A DNA stretch of 64,000 nt from Claveliimonas monacensis. Its GTDB lineage: Bacteria > Bacillota > Clostridia > Lachnospirales > Lachnospiraceae. A program made the translations under genes and the position numbers. Below the pieces are notes generated by a model, which was not told where the DNA came from, did no database searches, and saw only the letters and a list, made by a program, of their open reading frames with translations. Below, one piece after another: positions 37,771 through 45,736 of this stretch (positions are counted from its first letter, which is position 1; the number at the start of each line of letters is the position of its first letter). The stretch spans positions 1 through 64,000 of the forward strand of contig NZ_JADCKL010000014.1 of the NCBI RefSeq assembly GCF_014982975.1. Reading direction: 5' to 3'.

Positions 37771-38108
37771 GTGTGCGGTAACGAATTGTCCTGATGAAAA
37801 ATATCGTTTTCCCCATCTGAAAAATGAAATTTACGCCATTCGGCATCCGCGAAAGGAAAAATCAGGAAAGAAAAGCACACCTCATCCCCTACTTGGAACG
37901 ATTAGAAGTTATGCATATATAAAGCCTCAAAATAGTTGCTTTGATTTATATAATATGCACAAGTGGCGGTTCACCGCCACCTGTTTTGATACGATTGGCG
38001 GGGTTTACGCATAGACAATCCGGCCTCTTTTCACCTAAAATGAGGACTTAGGAATCTACTTCTTCCCGGCGTCCGCCACGATTCCCCAAAAATTCAGGAG
38101 GAAAAGAA

Positions 38109-38378
38109 ATGATGGAATACGTTCAAAGAGAACTTCCCTATGTGCGCTCCTATGTCCTGCGCTCGGTGTATGGTATGCTGCGGCAGGAAGGGATTGCTTT
38201 TGGGGAGGAAGCGCCGGGAAAGATTATTGCCGAATGCAGAGCAGACGGAACAGACGTCTCCCTTTCCATAACGGCGGAGGAAAAAGCGTTTGGAACTGAA
38301 CTGACGATTTCACTGCGCCGCCCCTGCGATGGAATGCCAAAGCAAAATGATACTGCTTTTCGGAATCTTGCCGTGTGA
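38109..38378 (+). CDS. Small hypothetical protein, paralogue A
   Basis: 89 residues after AGGAGG. Not recognised. It opens with YVQRELPYVRSYVLRSVYGML, an amphipathic helix shared with the next gene (RQVKRLLPYVRRYVQMAVYDVL), followed by a beta-type segment VSLSITAEEKAFGTELTISLR. The frame continues after the TGA at 38376 for 19 more residues (MGRHCGDVQEKFSALYGD) to a TAA at 38436, which suggests a nonsense mutation has shortened it. It is in the GC-rich cargo. Confidence 0.6.
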   Translation: MMEYVQRELPYVRSYVLRSVYGMLRQEGIAFGEEAPGKIIAECRADGTDVSLSITAEEKAFGTELTISLRRPCDGMPKQNDTAFRNLAV

Positions 38379-38458
38379 CTGATGGGTCGGCACTGCGGTG
38401 ATGTGCAGGAGAAGTTCTCCGCTCTGTATGGCGATTAAAACGAAAGGAGAGAAACGGA

Positions 38459-38803
38459 ATGCGTCAGGTGAAAAGGCTCCTTCCCTATGTCCGGCGGTAT
38501 GTGCAGATGGCCGTTTACGATGTGCTGGACGCGGAGGGGGCGGAATACTGGAAGAATGAAAGCGGCGCGGTGGTCGCCCGGCTTTCGGTTTACGGGAACG
38601 TCAGCACCTTCAGCCTTTCGGCGGAGATATGCGACACGGGAACCGGACTGACGGTTTCCGTACGTGATCCCTGTCCCGGCCTGTCGGCCAAGGGAGAGGA
38701 ACGGGCGGTGACCGCCGTAGCCGATATGGTTGCCCAGTACCTTGAGAACGAGCTGATGATCAACCGCCGCTGTTTCGTGCCGGACCGGCATTATGCCGTA
38801 TAG
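38459..38803 (+). CDS. Small hypothetical protein, paralogue B
   Basis: 114 residues after AAAGGAGAG. A tandem paralogue of the upstream gene: the same N-terminal helix and a VSTFSLSAEICDTGTGLTVSVRDPC segment, plus an intact C-terminal helix (AVADMVAQYLENEL) that paralogue A lacks. No membrane helix or catalytic motif. Function unknown. Its end overlaps the next small frame by 11 bp. Confidence 0.65.
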   Translation: MRQVKRLLPYVRRYVQMAVYDVLDAEGAEYWKNESGAVVARLSVYGNVSTFSLSAEICDTGTGLTVSVRDPCPGLSAKGEERAVTAVADMVAQYLENELMINRRCFVPDRHYAV

Positions 38804-38978
38804 GGAACCGCGGCCGGCCCCAAGCGTGAAATTCTGTCCGAAATGCAGGGCGCCGCTCTCCCGCAGAGCGCTCCAGTGCGATAAAGGGCAAAACGCCGTC
38901 TATATCGTTCTGCTGGTCTCCTGCGGCGTACTGGGAATACTGGGCTGCAGGCGGAAAAAGGTGGTGGTCGAGGAATAA
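38793..38978 (+). CDS. Small zinc-ribbon-like membrane protein
   Basis: 61 residues. One CPKC knuckle near residue 15, a later lone Cys (QCDKG), and a hydrophobic helix (AVYIVLLVSCGVLGILG) followed by KKVVVEE. The start has no clear ribosome binding site and depends on overlap with the preceding gene. Possibly real, function unknown. Confidence 0.4.
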   Translation: MPYREPRPAPSVKFCPKCRAPLSRRALQCDKGQNAVYIVLLVSCGVLGILGCRRKKVVVEE

Positions 38979-39067
38979 GGCTGAGAGATAAAACAAAACC
39001 GGCAAAAGCGCCTGCAGGCGGGGCTTCATGCAAAACCTGTCCCGGGCAGCCGGCAGGAAAAATTTTT

Positions 39068-39109
39068 AGAAGGGGCGCCCCTTCTATCCTTTGCTTACAC
39101 CAAAGGATA
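39068..39109. repeat. Two adjacent hairpins upstream of surface protein 1
   Basis: Perfect palindrome AGAAGGGGCGCCCCTTCT (39068-39085), then ATCCTTTG-n-CAAAGGAT (39086-39109). They may form a leader structure or a terminator of the small-gene cluster; no T run is present. Confidence 0.5.
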
Positions 39110-39140
39110 AACAATCTTATTTGACAAGGAGGAAACAATC

Positions 39141-41168
39141 ATGAAGCGAAAATTACTTGCAGGTTTGCTGACGCTTTGCATGGCGGCGGGAATGGCCGTA
39201 CCGGCAGCCGCAGCCACTACGCCTGCTGAACAGGAGCCGGGCGCTGACGGCCCGAAATACACACACGTAGACCACGTTTTGAATGAGGATACGCCTAGTA
39301 CCAACATGGATATACTGGTTATGCCCGGCGAGAGTTTCACCGCACAGCCCAACGTGGACATTCACAAGGGCAATTGCGCGTGTATCACGGCGGACTATCA
39401 GTATTGGAAGTATGTAACTACGGTTCAATTCATGAATGCAGACCTGTATTTGGGATATGTTAATATTCCTAATTACAGTGCTCATGAACCGAGGTATGTA
39501 AGTGATGGCTATTTAACAACCAGCACGCCGGATTTGTCAAAGCTGGAACCCATAACAAAATATTATGACAATGCGATAAAGATTGCCTATGAAAACAAGT
39601 TATTAGAGATCGACCCATCAGCCTATGGGGAAGAAGAATATAGTAATTTACAGTCCGCTTTGGAAGCGGCATGCGAACTTCCGGGGCATACTTTCAATGC
39701 AGGATATGTTAACAATACTGGTTTACCCATGCTTTTAACAGCTTGTTATGCCGGCGGTAAAAAACTCGATGGCGAGGAAGTGGGCACAGAAGGCTGCGGA
39801 CACGTCGGTCATGGGGCTGTACGATCGATGTATGGCGGAGGTTTCTCTGAGTTCTATGTTACCTTTTATGAGCCTTATTACAATATAAACTATGAAGGCG
39901 TGGAAAACTATTTTACCGAGGAAGAATTGGCGGATTTGCCTGACCGCTATTATATCCAGCGGGAAGAGCAGCAGATTGTTCTGCCAAATCCTGTTCGGCC
40001 CGGCTATCATTTTAAAAACTGGAGAGAATCAGGGTATGATATAATTATTGGTTATGGTGAAACAATAACGGTAAAAGACGGTAAAACCTTTATAACCTTT
40101 GATTTTGAAAACGGTTTAAAAAACGGGGCAGGGGACAAAAACTTGGCGCCAATCTTTACAAGAGGCTGTACGGTTACTTTCAATCCCAACGGCGGAGCAT
40201 TGAAGGACGGGGAAAAAGCTATCCGTGAAATTGACGAGACAGGCACAGAAGACAGCAAGTTCTTCGATGTCAGCACAGTAGCTCCTGTGCGTGAGGGTTA
40301 TACCTTTGCGGGCTGGTCTTTCTCGCCGTCTGGCGAACGTAACAGCATAATTGCAAACACCGCAAATTCTGACTGGTTTGCCGATTGGGAAAGCTATTAC
40401 CGCAGCTTACAATACGGTGAAAACCCCGCTTCCACCAGTATCTATGACATACAGCTTTATGCTGTGTGGGAGAAAAATGTTACCGAACTGACCAACTCCG
40501 ACACCAACGTTTCCATCTCCCTGACCGACGGTGTGCCGGAGGACGCGACCCTTTCCGCTGATACTATCGCGCAGGAAAGCGTACTGGAAAGCCGTCCGGA
40601 GCTGAAAGAGGAGCTGCCGGGCCTGCTGTCCATTTACGACATCAGCGTCCGCCAGAATGGGGAAACCCTTGAAATCAAGGACAATCCCATGACGGTGAAA
40701 ATCCCGCTGAACGACCACCTGAAAGGCTACAAATACTATCAGGCGGTGTATCTGGGCGACCCATTGGAACGCTTTGACGCGGTGGTGGAAGGAGACTTCC
40801 TCGTGTTTGAAACCGACCATTTGAGCCAGTACGCAATCCTTGGTTCTAACCCCACCGACCCAACTGACCCCACTACTCCAACAGATCCCACCGACCCCAC
40901 CGACCCAACTGACCCCACTACTCCAACAGATCCCACCGATCCGGCTGGGCCGACTGACCCGACCACCCCGACAGACCCCGCTGACCCGGCTGACCCAACC
41001 GACCCAGCCAAACCCGAACAGCAGGGCAAGCCTTCTGAGCAAACAGAAAGCCCACAGACCGGGGACAGCAGCGATATGGCGCTGTGGATCAGCCTGATGC
41101 TGGCCTCCTGCGGCGGATTGCTGGGGATGCTGTTCTACAAACGGAAAAAAACAGCGGCCGGGAAATAA
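39141..41168 (+). CDS. Cell-wall-anchored surface protein 1 (SPQTG sortase signal, InlB-type repeats)
   Basis: 675 residues. Signal peptide MKRKLLAGLLTLCMAAGMAV with cleavage after AAA. The middle has Listeria-Bacteroides (Flg_new/InlB B) repeats, e.g. GCTVTFNPNGGALKDG to YTFAGWSF. A 114-residue module (about 457-570) is shared with surface protein 2, followed by a DPTDPTTPT spacer (about 571-624) and a sorting signal SPQTGDSS, hydrophobic helix and KRKK. SPQTG is a class B-type sortase motif known from Clostridioides. It is probably an adhesin-like protein; the ligand is unknown. Confidence 0.82.
   Translation: MKRKLLAGLLTLCMAAGMAVPAAAATTPAEQEPGADGPKYTHVDHVLNEDTPSTNMDILVMPGESFTAQPNVDIHKGNCACITADYQYWKYVTTVQFMNADLYLGYVNIPNYSAHEPRYVSDGYLTTSTPDLSKLEPITKYYDNAIKIAYENKLLEIDPSAYGEEEYSNLQSALEAACELPGHTFNAGYVNNTGLPMLLTACYAGGKKLDGEEVGTEGCGHVGHGAVRSMYGGGFSEFYVTFYEPYYNINYEGVENYFTEEELADLPDRYYIQREEQQIVLPNPVRPGYHFKNWRESGYDIIIGYGETITVKDGKTFITFDFENGLKNGAGDKNLAPIFTRGCTVTFNPNGGALKDGEKAIREIDETGTEDSKFFDVSTVAPVREGYTFAGWSFSPSGERNSIIANTANSDWFADWESYYRSLQYGENPASTSIYDIQLYAVWEKNVTELTNSDTNVSISLTDGVPEDATLSADTIAQESVLESRPELKEELPGLLSIYDISVRQNGETLEIKDNPMTVKIPLNDHLKGYKYYQAVYLGDPLERFDAVVEGDFLVFETDHLSQYAILGSNPTDPTDPTTPTDPTDPTDPTDPTTPTDPTDPAGPTDPTTPTDPADPADPTDPAKPEQQGKPSEQTESPQTGDSSDMALWISLMLASCGGLLGMLFYKRKKTAAGK
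40851..41011 (+). repeat. Tandem Asp-Pro-Thr coding repeat
   Basis: Imperfect DNA repeats encoding DPTDPTTPTDP units, including two 36-bp near-identical copies. They encode the wall-spanning spacer of surface protein 1; a shorter version is in surface protein 2 at 42970-43030. Copy number is likely to vary between strains. Confidence 0.8.
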
Positions 41169-41326
41169 GGCTTAAAGAAGGTTATTCGTTCCGCCCTGGC
41201 TGCCTGAACCGGCGCGCCGGGGAACGGATGGCATAGAACACAGAGAAAAAGGCGGTGACACACCAAAAAGAATGATCAAACCTGTATATTCACATAAAAG
41301 TTATCTTGAAAGGAGAAAAATCAATC

Positions 41327-43186
41327 ATGAAACTAAAGCGCAAACTTCTTGCAGGACTGCTGACGCTTTGTATGGCTGTTGGAATGGCTGTGCCGGCGTT
41401 TGCGGAGAACGGCCCCTCGTCCGGGGACATGAGCGCCGCATGGGTGCAGCTGTATGATAGCAGTGTAGAAGAACCCGATGGCTATGTACTTTATAGCAAC
41501 GGCGGCGAGGCTGACACGGTGGAGGGCGCTGTCTATGACAAGGCTACCAACACCATCACCCTGACAAACTACAACCACCCGGAAATGACCCTTGCCACCA
41601 ACGAGATGGGCGACGATTTGAAGCTTCATCTGGTGGGTGACAATCATATCGCCGAACTGATTGTATGGGGCTTCGGCTGGGGCGGCAATCTGGAAATTAC
41701 CGGAGACGGCTCCCTGACCATCAATGAAAACAAAACGTCTCAGACTGCGGCGATCCGCTTTATGGCCGAGGGAACACAGGGTCTGCTCAAGGTCGGCTCA
41801 AACGCTTCTGTGACAGCGTATAAGAGCGCAGGTGAAAACACTTATTCTGCGGCCTTTGTATCGACAACATCCTCAACCCTTCCCTTCACAGGTAATCTGG
41901 AAACAGAGCTTGCCCTGACCGCCAATTCCGGCATCGAGGGGGAGACCACCGAATGGGAAAATGTCATATATGAAAGTAATTATGTTGCTCAAGACTGGAA
42001 GGTTCTCACCAAGGGCGAGGACGGAAAGAAATACGGCGTTAGTTACGGAACAATCTACACCGGCAGCGATTTAACAAACGGCAAGCCTGTGGGCTATATC
42101 CACGAGCTGGTGAAGGTGGAAGGACTTCCTAGCCAAAAAGAATATCTTGCCGTTCAAATTGCTACCGTTGACGGACTTGAAAAGGACGCTCTGCCTGAGG
42201 GATATACCGACTCAGGGGAAACCATCAGCGCCAAAATAGGCGATATCAGCTCTATGACAGTGCTGATCAAGGACGGGCAGAGATTTTATTGGGGAGCAGA
42301 CCCGAATCAATCCCAGTGGTTGGTCTATCAGACCGCCGTTGATGACGTAACTGCGGAGGATTGGGGTCAGACAATCCTGACAAAAATTGTAGTGCCTGTG
42401 GCTGGAGAAGGCGTCAGCGGTGCGACCGAAGAAGATATTCCGGCAGGCTATACCACCAACGTGGTAAAGACCGGCATGTATAGCTACTACTGCACCAATG
42501 ATGTGATCAAAGTATCCCCGTCCGGGACTTCTACCGATCCGGGCACTGATCCTGGAACAAAACCTGGTGAGGATACTGGCGTCAAAGATCTGACTGCTTC
42601 CGAAACCGGCGTTTCCATCTCCCTGACCGACGGCGTGCCAGAGGGAGCAGAGCTTTATGCCGACACCATTGCACAGGAAAGCGTGCTGGGAAGCCGTCCG
42701 GAACTGAAAGAGGAACTGCCGGGCCTGCTGTCCATTTACGACATCAGCGTTAGAAAAGACGGTAAAGCTCTGGAAATCAAGGACAACCCCATGACGGTCA
42801 AAATCCCGATGAACGACCACCTGAAGGGCTACAAATACTACCAGGCGGTATATCTGGGTGACCCGCTGGAACGCTTTGATGCAGTGGTGGAAGGTGACTT
42901 CCTGGTGTTTGAGACTACCCATCTGAGCCAGTATGCTATCCTTGGCTCCAACACACCGTTTGAAACCAGCGAAAAGCCCACCGACCCCACTACTCCTACA
43001 GACCCTACAGACCCGACTGACCCAGCCAAGCCCGAACAGCCTGACAAGCCTTCTGAGAAAACAGAAAGCCCCCAGACCGGAGACAGCAGCAATATGATGC
43101 TGTGGATTGGTCTAATGTTGGCCTCCTGCGGCGGTGTTATAGGTATGGCGGTTTACAGCAAAAGAAAAAAACTGCATGCTAAATAA
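41327..43186 (+). CDS. Cell-wall-anchored surface protein 2 (SPQTG sortase signal)
   Basis: 619 residues from ATG 41327 behind AAAGGAG. The signal peptide (KRKLLAGLLTLCMAVGMAV) and the C-terminal third (module, DPTDP spacer, SPQTGDSS signal) are nearly identical to protein 1. The N-terminal 420 residues are different: a beta-rich domain with YDKATNTITLTNYNH and GDGSLTINENKTSQTAAI, like carbohydrate-binding or beta-helix modules seen in gut Firmicutes. It is transcribed with or just after protein 1 and precedes a truncated sortase gene. Confidence 0.82.
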   Translation: MKLKRKLLAGLLTLCMAVGMAVPAFAENGPSSGDMSAAWVQLYDSSVEEPDGYVLYSNGGEADTVEGAVYDKATNTITLTNYNHPEMTLATNEMGDDLKLHLVGDNHIAELIVWGFGWGGNLEITGDGSLTINENKTSQTAAIRFMAEGTQGLLKVGSNASVTAYKSAGENTYSAAFVSTTSSTLPFTGNLETELALTANSGIEGETTEWENVIYESNYVAQDWKVLTKGEDGKKYGVSYGTIYTGSDLTNGKPVGYIHELVKVEGLPSQKEYLAVQIATVDGLEKDALPEGYTDSGETISAKIGDISSMTVLIKDGQRFYWGADPNQSQWLVYQTAVDDVTAEDWGQTILTKIVVPVAGEGVSGATEEDIPAGYTTNVVKTGMYSYYCTNDVIKVSPSGTSTDPGTDPGTKPGEDTGVKDLTASETGVSISLTDGVPEGAELYADTIAQESVLGSRPELKEELPGLLSIYDISVRKDGKALEIKDNPMTVKIPMNDHLKGYKYYQAVYLGDPLERFDAVVEGDFLVFETTHLSQYAILGSNTPFETSEKPTDPTTPTDPTDPTDPAKPEQPDKPSEKTESPQTGDSSNMMLWIGLMLASCGGVIGMAVYSKRKKLHAK

Positions 43187-43227
43187 CAGATGATTGAGAT
43201 TTCATCTCATTGACAACATCAGTTACA

Positions 43228-43265
43228 GGCGGTGACGGCTTAAAAACCGCCACCGTCTTTTTTGT
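43228..43265 (+). terminator. Terminator after surface protein 2
   Basis: GC-rich stem GGCGGTGACGGC / GCCACCGTC with a 2-nt bulge, then TTTTTTT. Confidence 0.7.
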
Positions 43266-43293
43266 GCTAATTTAAGCGATGGAACTATTAACA

Positions 43294-43730
43294 ATGAAAA
43301 AAATTATAATTGTGGCGGTATGCCTGATAATTGCGGCTTTATCTATTTATAAAATTTCAGGGTATTTGCTGGAAATGCTGGAAAGCCAAAATTTGAACGA
43401 TTCACTTACGAAGGAAGCAGTAATGAAACTTCCACAGGACGCTGAAAGCAACCAGTCGGAACAAGAATCTGTACAGGAAACTGCGCCGATCATAGTAGAT
43501 TTTGAGGTTTTACAGACAGAAAACAAGGACATCATCGCATGGCTGCACTGCCCCGATACCAAGATAAACTATCCGGTGGCGCAGAGCGAGGATAACAGCT
43601 ACTACCTTCGTCGCCTGCTGGACGGCTCTTGGAACACGGCAGGGACCATTTTTATGGACTACCGCAACAGCGCAGATTTTTCAGACCGGCATACTGTGAT
43701 TTACGGACATAATATGAAGAATGATACAAC
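43294..43730 (+). pseudogene. Class B-type sortase, truncated
   Basis: About 145 sortase residues: an N-terminal membrane anchor (KKIIIVAVCLIIAALSIY), then IIAWLHCPDTKINYPVAQ, TIFMDYRN and the catalytic-His region VIYGHNMKND. The sequence then enters the antisense of a transposon gene near 43730, so the catalytic Cys (TLSTC-type) and Arg are lost. It lies just after two proteins with SPQTG signals, its expected substrates. The first ATG at 43279 lacks a ribosome binding site; 43294 is used here but is also weak. Confidence 0.8.
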
Positions 43731-43994
43731 GATTTCGTTGTCCATCGCCATATCGAGAATGTTCTTTCGGGGATCAGTCATTCCGACCTGCTGTTCAAGT
43801 GCCTTGTCCAGTGTGCTTCGTACAATGGGGTTCTTGTAAAAAAATCCTCTCGACAATCCTGTCTTAGCAATCAGCTTCGGAATCGTTATTTTCTCTCCCT
43901 CATCCAGCATTTTAAAGATTGTCTTTTTAGCAAGTTCAATCTTGTCCGCACTGCTCTTTCGGTTACAGGCGACCATCTTTTCGTATTTGCTCAT
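43730..43994 (-). pseudogene. Tn554-type TnpC-like (DUF6262) gene, truncated
   Basis: From ATG 43994 behind GGGAGG: MSKYEKMVACNRKSSADKIELAKKTI, then ITIPKLIAKTGLSRGFFYKN, the N-terminal part of DUF6262 accessory transposition proteins. The 3' part is replaced by the sortase fragment. Its start overlaps the end of a tnpB-like remnant, as in Tn554-family transposons. Confidence 0.65.
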
Positions 43995-44086
43995 ATTCAT
44001 CCTCCCATCCGTCTAAGTTGTTTAATATTATCGCCGAGAGCTTCTGCCGTGCCTTTCGGGTTTCATCGGCAAGTAGTTGATTGCTC
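43963..44086 (-). pseudogene. C-terminal remnant of a Tn554-type TnpB recombinase
   Basis: About 40 codons, SNQLLADETRKARQKLSAIIL to a TAA at 43963-43965, overlapping the DUF6262 start. The upstream part of the recombinase is missing. The overlap with TnpC is typical of the family; identification of so short a piece is tentative. Confidence 0.45.
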
Positions 44087-44167
44087 ATCTTGCGATATAC
44101 CAAGTTGTTTCTGTGTAAGATGATTTTTCTTTCTTAAATGCTTTAGTTTTTCTCCGAATGTAATCAT
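44063..44167 (-). pseudogene. N-terminal fragment of an XRE regulator
   Basis: 34 codons from ATG 44167: MITFGEKLKHLRKKNHLTQKQ, then LGISQDEQ before the frame hits TGA in the TnpB remnant. It is the start of an HTH_XRE gene cut by the transposon. Confidence 0.5.
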
Positions 44168-44245
44168 AGTGATGTTTTCCCTTTGTCTACTGATTTTAAT
44201 GATCTGGGTGCCGGTAATAAGCCGGCACCTGTTATAAATCTTTTT

Positions 44246-44659
44246 CTATTCTCCTGTACTTCCAAAAGCATGGGTTCCCCGCTTGTTACCGAGATTAAAT
44301 ACAAAGTCTGCAATGATCACGGGTGTGATGACAAGCTGCCCGATCCGCATGTCCTTTGAGATTGACTGTCTGAAATTACTGATATTGCTGATGATCGCAT
44401 GGATCTCTCCGCGATATCCGGAGTCTATAGGAGGCAGCTCACAGACCAGTCCTTTTACTGCCATGCTGCTTCTCGGAAATACAAAGCCGGCATATCCGTC
44501 AGGAAGTTCCAAACCAAATCCAAGAGGCACTTTTATAATCTCCCCGGGTTTTAAAGTACAGTCAAAGGGAATATATACATCTGCACCTGCATCATTTGCG
44601 TGCAGCCTGAGGGGAGAATGTTCCGGAACCAATCCGAAGTCAATCAGCTTTATTTTCAT
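44246..44659 (-). CDS. dut: dUTP diphosphatase
   Basis: 137 residues with all five motifs of trimeric dUTPase: AGADVY (I), PRSSMAVKG (II), IDSGYRGEIHA (III, catalytic Asp), RIGQLVITP (IV), and RGTHAFGSTG (V, where the usual Gly pair is TH). It hydrolyses dUTP to dUMP and pyrophosphate. Its start overlaps the ThyX stop by 4 bp, last in the mobC-relaxase-thyX-dut run. Being on the element, it is presumably an extra copy. Confidence 0.9.
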   Translation of the reverse strand: MKIKLIDFGLVPEHSPLRLHANDAGADVYIPFDCTLKPGEIIKVPLGFGLELPDGYAGFVFPRSSMAVKGLVCELPPIDSGYRGEIHAIISNISNFRQSISKDMRIGQLVITPVIIADFVFNLGNKRGTHAFGSTGE

Positions 44660-45423
44660 TCTGTTTCACCTCCGGTCAGATATGGATAATCCTGATGAAG
44701 GATCTCATGAGGAAGGAGAAGTCTGCTGATCGGATGACCGCAGGACATTTTTCCTTCCAGGCATTTATCCCGCTGACAGTATGGACCTGTCAGAGCCGGG
44801 GCAAACAGAGGATTGCTGTATTCATAAAGCTCCTTCCAGACACGGAGCATGACAATCCGCGTTTCGTCTGTGTTTCTTCTGCATGAGCGCTGACCGATCA
44901 TGTGCTTCCACTGATAAGGTGTGGCGCTGATGATCAGGATATTTCTTAATCCCTGAGGCGTGGCATAGCCTGCGGCGTCGTGCCCGATCCCTGCTCTGCA
45001 CAGCCGGCCATAGCAGTCGAGGTCTGACCGGCAGCTGTCTTCATAAAGCATCTGTATCTCTGGGGAAGCTGTCAGTATTTCATAAGGAACTGCAAATTCT
45101 GCTTCGCCGGAATAATTGCTGTACTGCAGGGAGGCACTCATAAATTTTACTTCATTCTGATGCCGGGTGATCTGTGAGAGAAATCTCCGGCTGGCGCCGA
45201 CCACAGCGACAGTAATGACAGTAAATTTCTGGATTGCAGGATGAGGAAGCTGACCGAGAGTTTTAACAGTTTCGTCCAAAAAGGATTTTTCGTACAGCTT
45301 CACTAAATCATCCATCGAATGGATCATATGTCCCCGCTGTGTAAGCCTTGCTGCAAAGACCATGTTTTTTTCCGCTTCCCTGACAGCGGAGCAGTTCAGG
45401 ATTTTAGTTTCAATTTTGTTCAT
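44656..45423 (-). CDS. thyX: FAD-dependent thymidylate synthase (ThyX family, divergent)
   Basis: 255 residues. The ThyX motif region reads RRFLSQITRHQNEVKFMSAS: the canonical RHR is RHQ and the Ser spacing is off by one. A conserved LRNILIISATPYQWKHMIGQRSCRRNTDETR segment (in parts) matches the FAD/dUMP-binding C-terminal helix. Known role: reductive methylation of dUMP to dTMP. Overlaps with both neighbours suggest translational coupling. Activity of the altered active site is uncertain. Confidence 0.72.
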   Translation of the reverse strand: MNKIETKILNCSAVREAEKNMVFAARLTQRGHMIHSMDDLVKLYEKSFLDETVKTLGQLPHPAIQKFTVITVAVVGASRRFLSQITRHQNEVKFMSASLQYSNYSGEAEFAVPYEILTASPEIQMLYEDSCRSDLDCYGRLCRAGIGHDAAGYATPQGLRNILIISATPYQWKHMIGQRSCRRNTDETRIVMLRVWKELYEYSNPLFAPALTGPYCQRDKCLEGKMSCGHPISRLLLPHEILHQDYPYLTGGETE

Positions 45424-45736
45424 AGGGTGCCTCCTCTCTGATAATTGCTGCTAATAAGAAAAGATAATTCAGGCTGTCGGTAATCTTTTCTTCCCACATT
45501 TCTTTTTTAAATGATTCGTTTTTGGCATAACACATATCATACAGAGATACGATATGTTTTGCCATCATTCCCACCAGAGCGCGCTGGGGCGTGCAGCCCT
45601 GTAAGGAGGCGGCAATTTTAAATGCGGAGAGCCTGTCCAGGTTATCGCCGGTATACTCTTTTCTTTTGTTATTTAAAGTGGTCTCACATTTCATTACCTG
45701 ATTGGCAAAGATCAGCTTAAATTCTGATTGTGTCAT
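45410..45736 (-). CDS. Small element protein, possibly nucleotide-metabolism related
   Basis: 108 residues, all helical: KRKEYTGDNLDRLSAFKIAAS, a central KHIVSLYDMC and a final WEEKITDSLNYLFLLAAII. This pattern is like phage proteins of the DUF1599 or MazG-like type, which accompany nucleotide-modifying genes. It overlaps the relaxase stop by 4 bp and thyX by 14 bp. The resemblance is weak, so the role is only suggested by its neighbours. Confidence 0.55.
   Translation of the reverse strand: MTQSEFKLIFANQVMKCETTLNNKRKEYTGDNLDRLSAFKIAASLQGCTPQRALVGMMAKHIVSLYDMCYAKNESFKKEMWEEKITDSLNYLFLLAAIIREEAPYEQN

Noticed and set aside
37763-38014. 83-residue frame after the LuxR-type gene
   Set aside because: It begins inside a terminator and lacks a ribosome binding site and family features.
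38109-38438. Selenocysteine readthrough at TGA 38376
   Set aside because: No SECIS-like hairpin or selenoprotein family was recognised; a nonsense mutation is simpler.
40851-41011. CRISPR-like array
   Set aside because: Repeats are contiguous without unique spacers and encode Asp-Pro-Thr units in frame.
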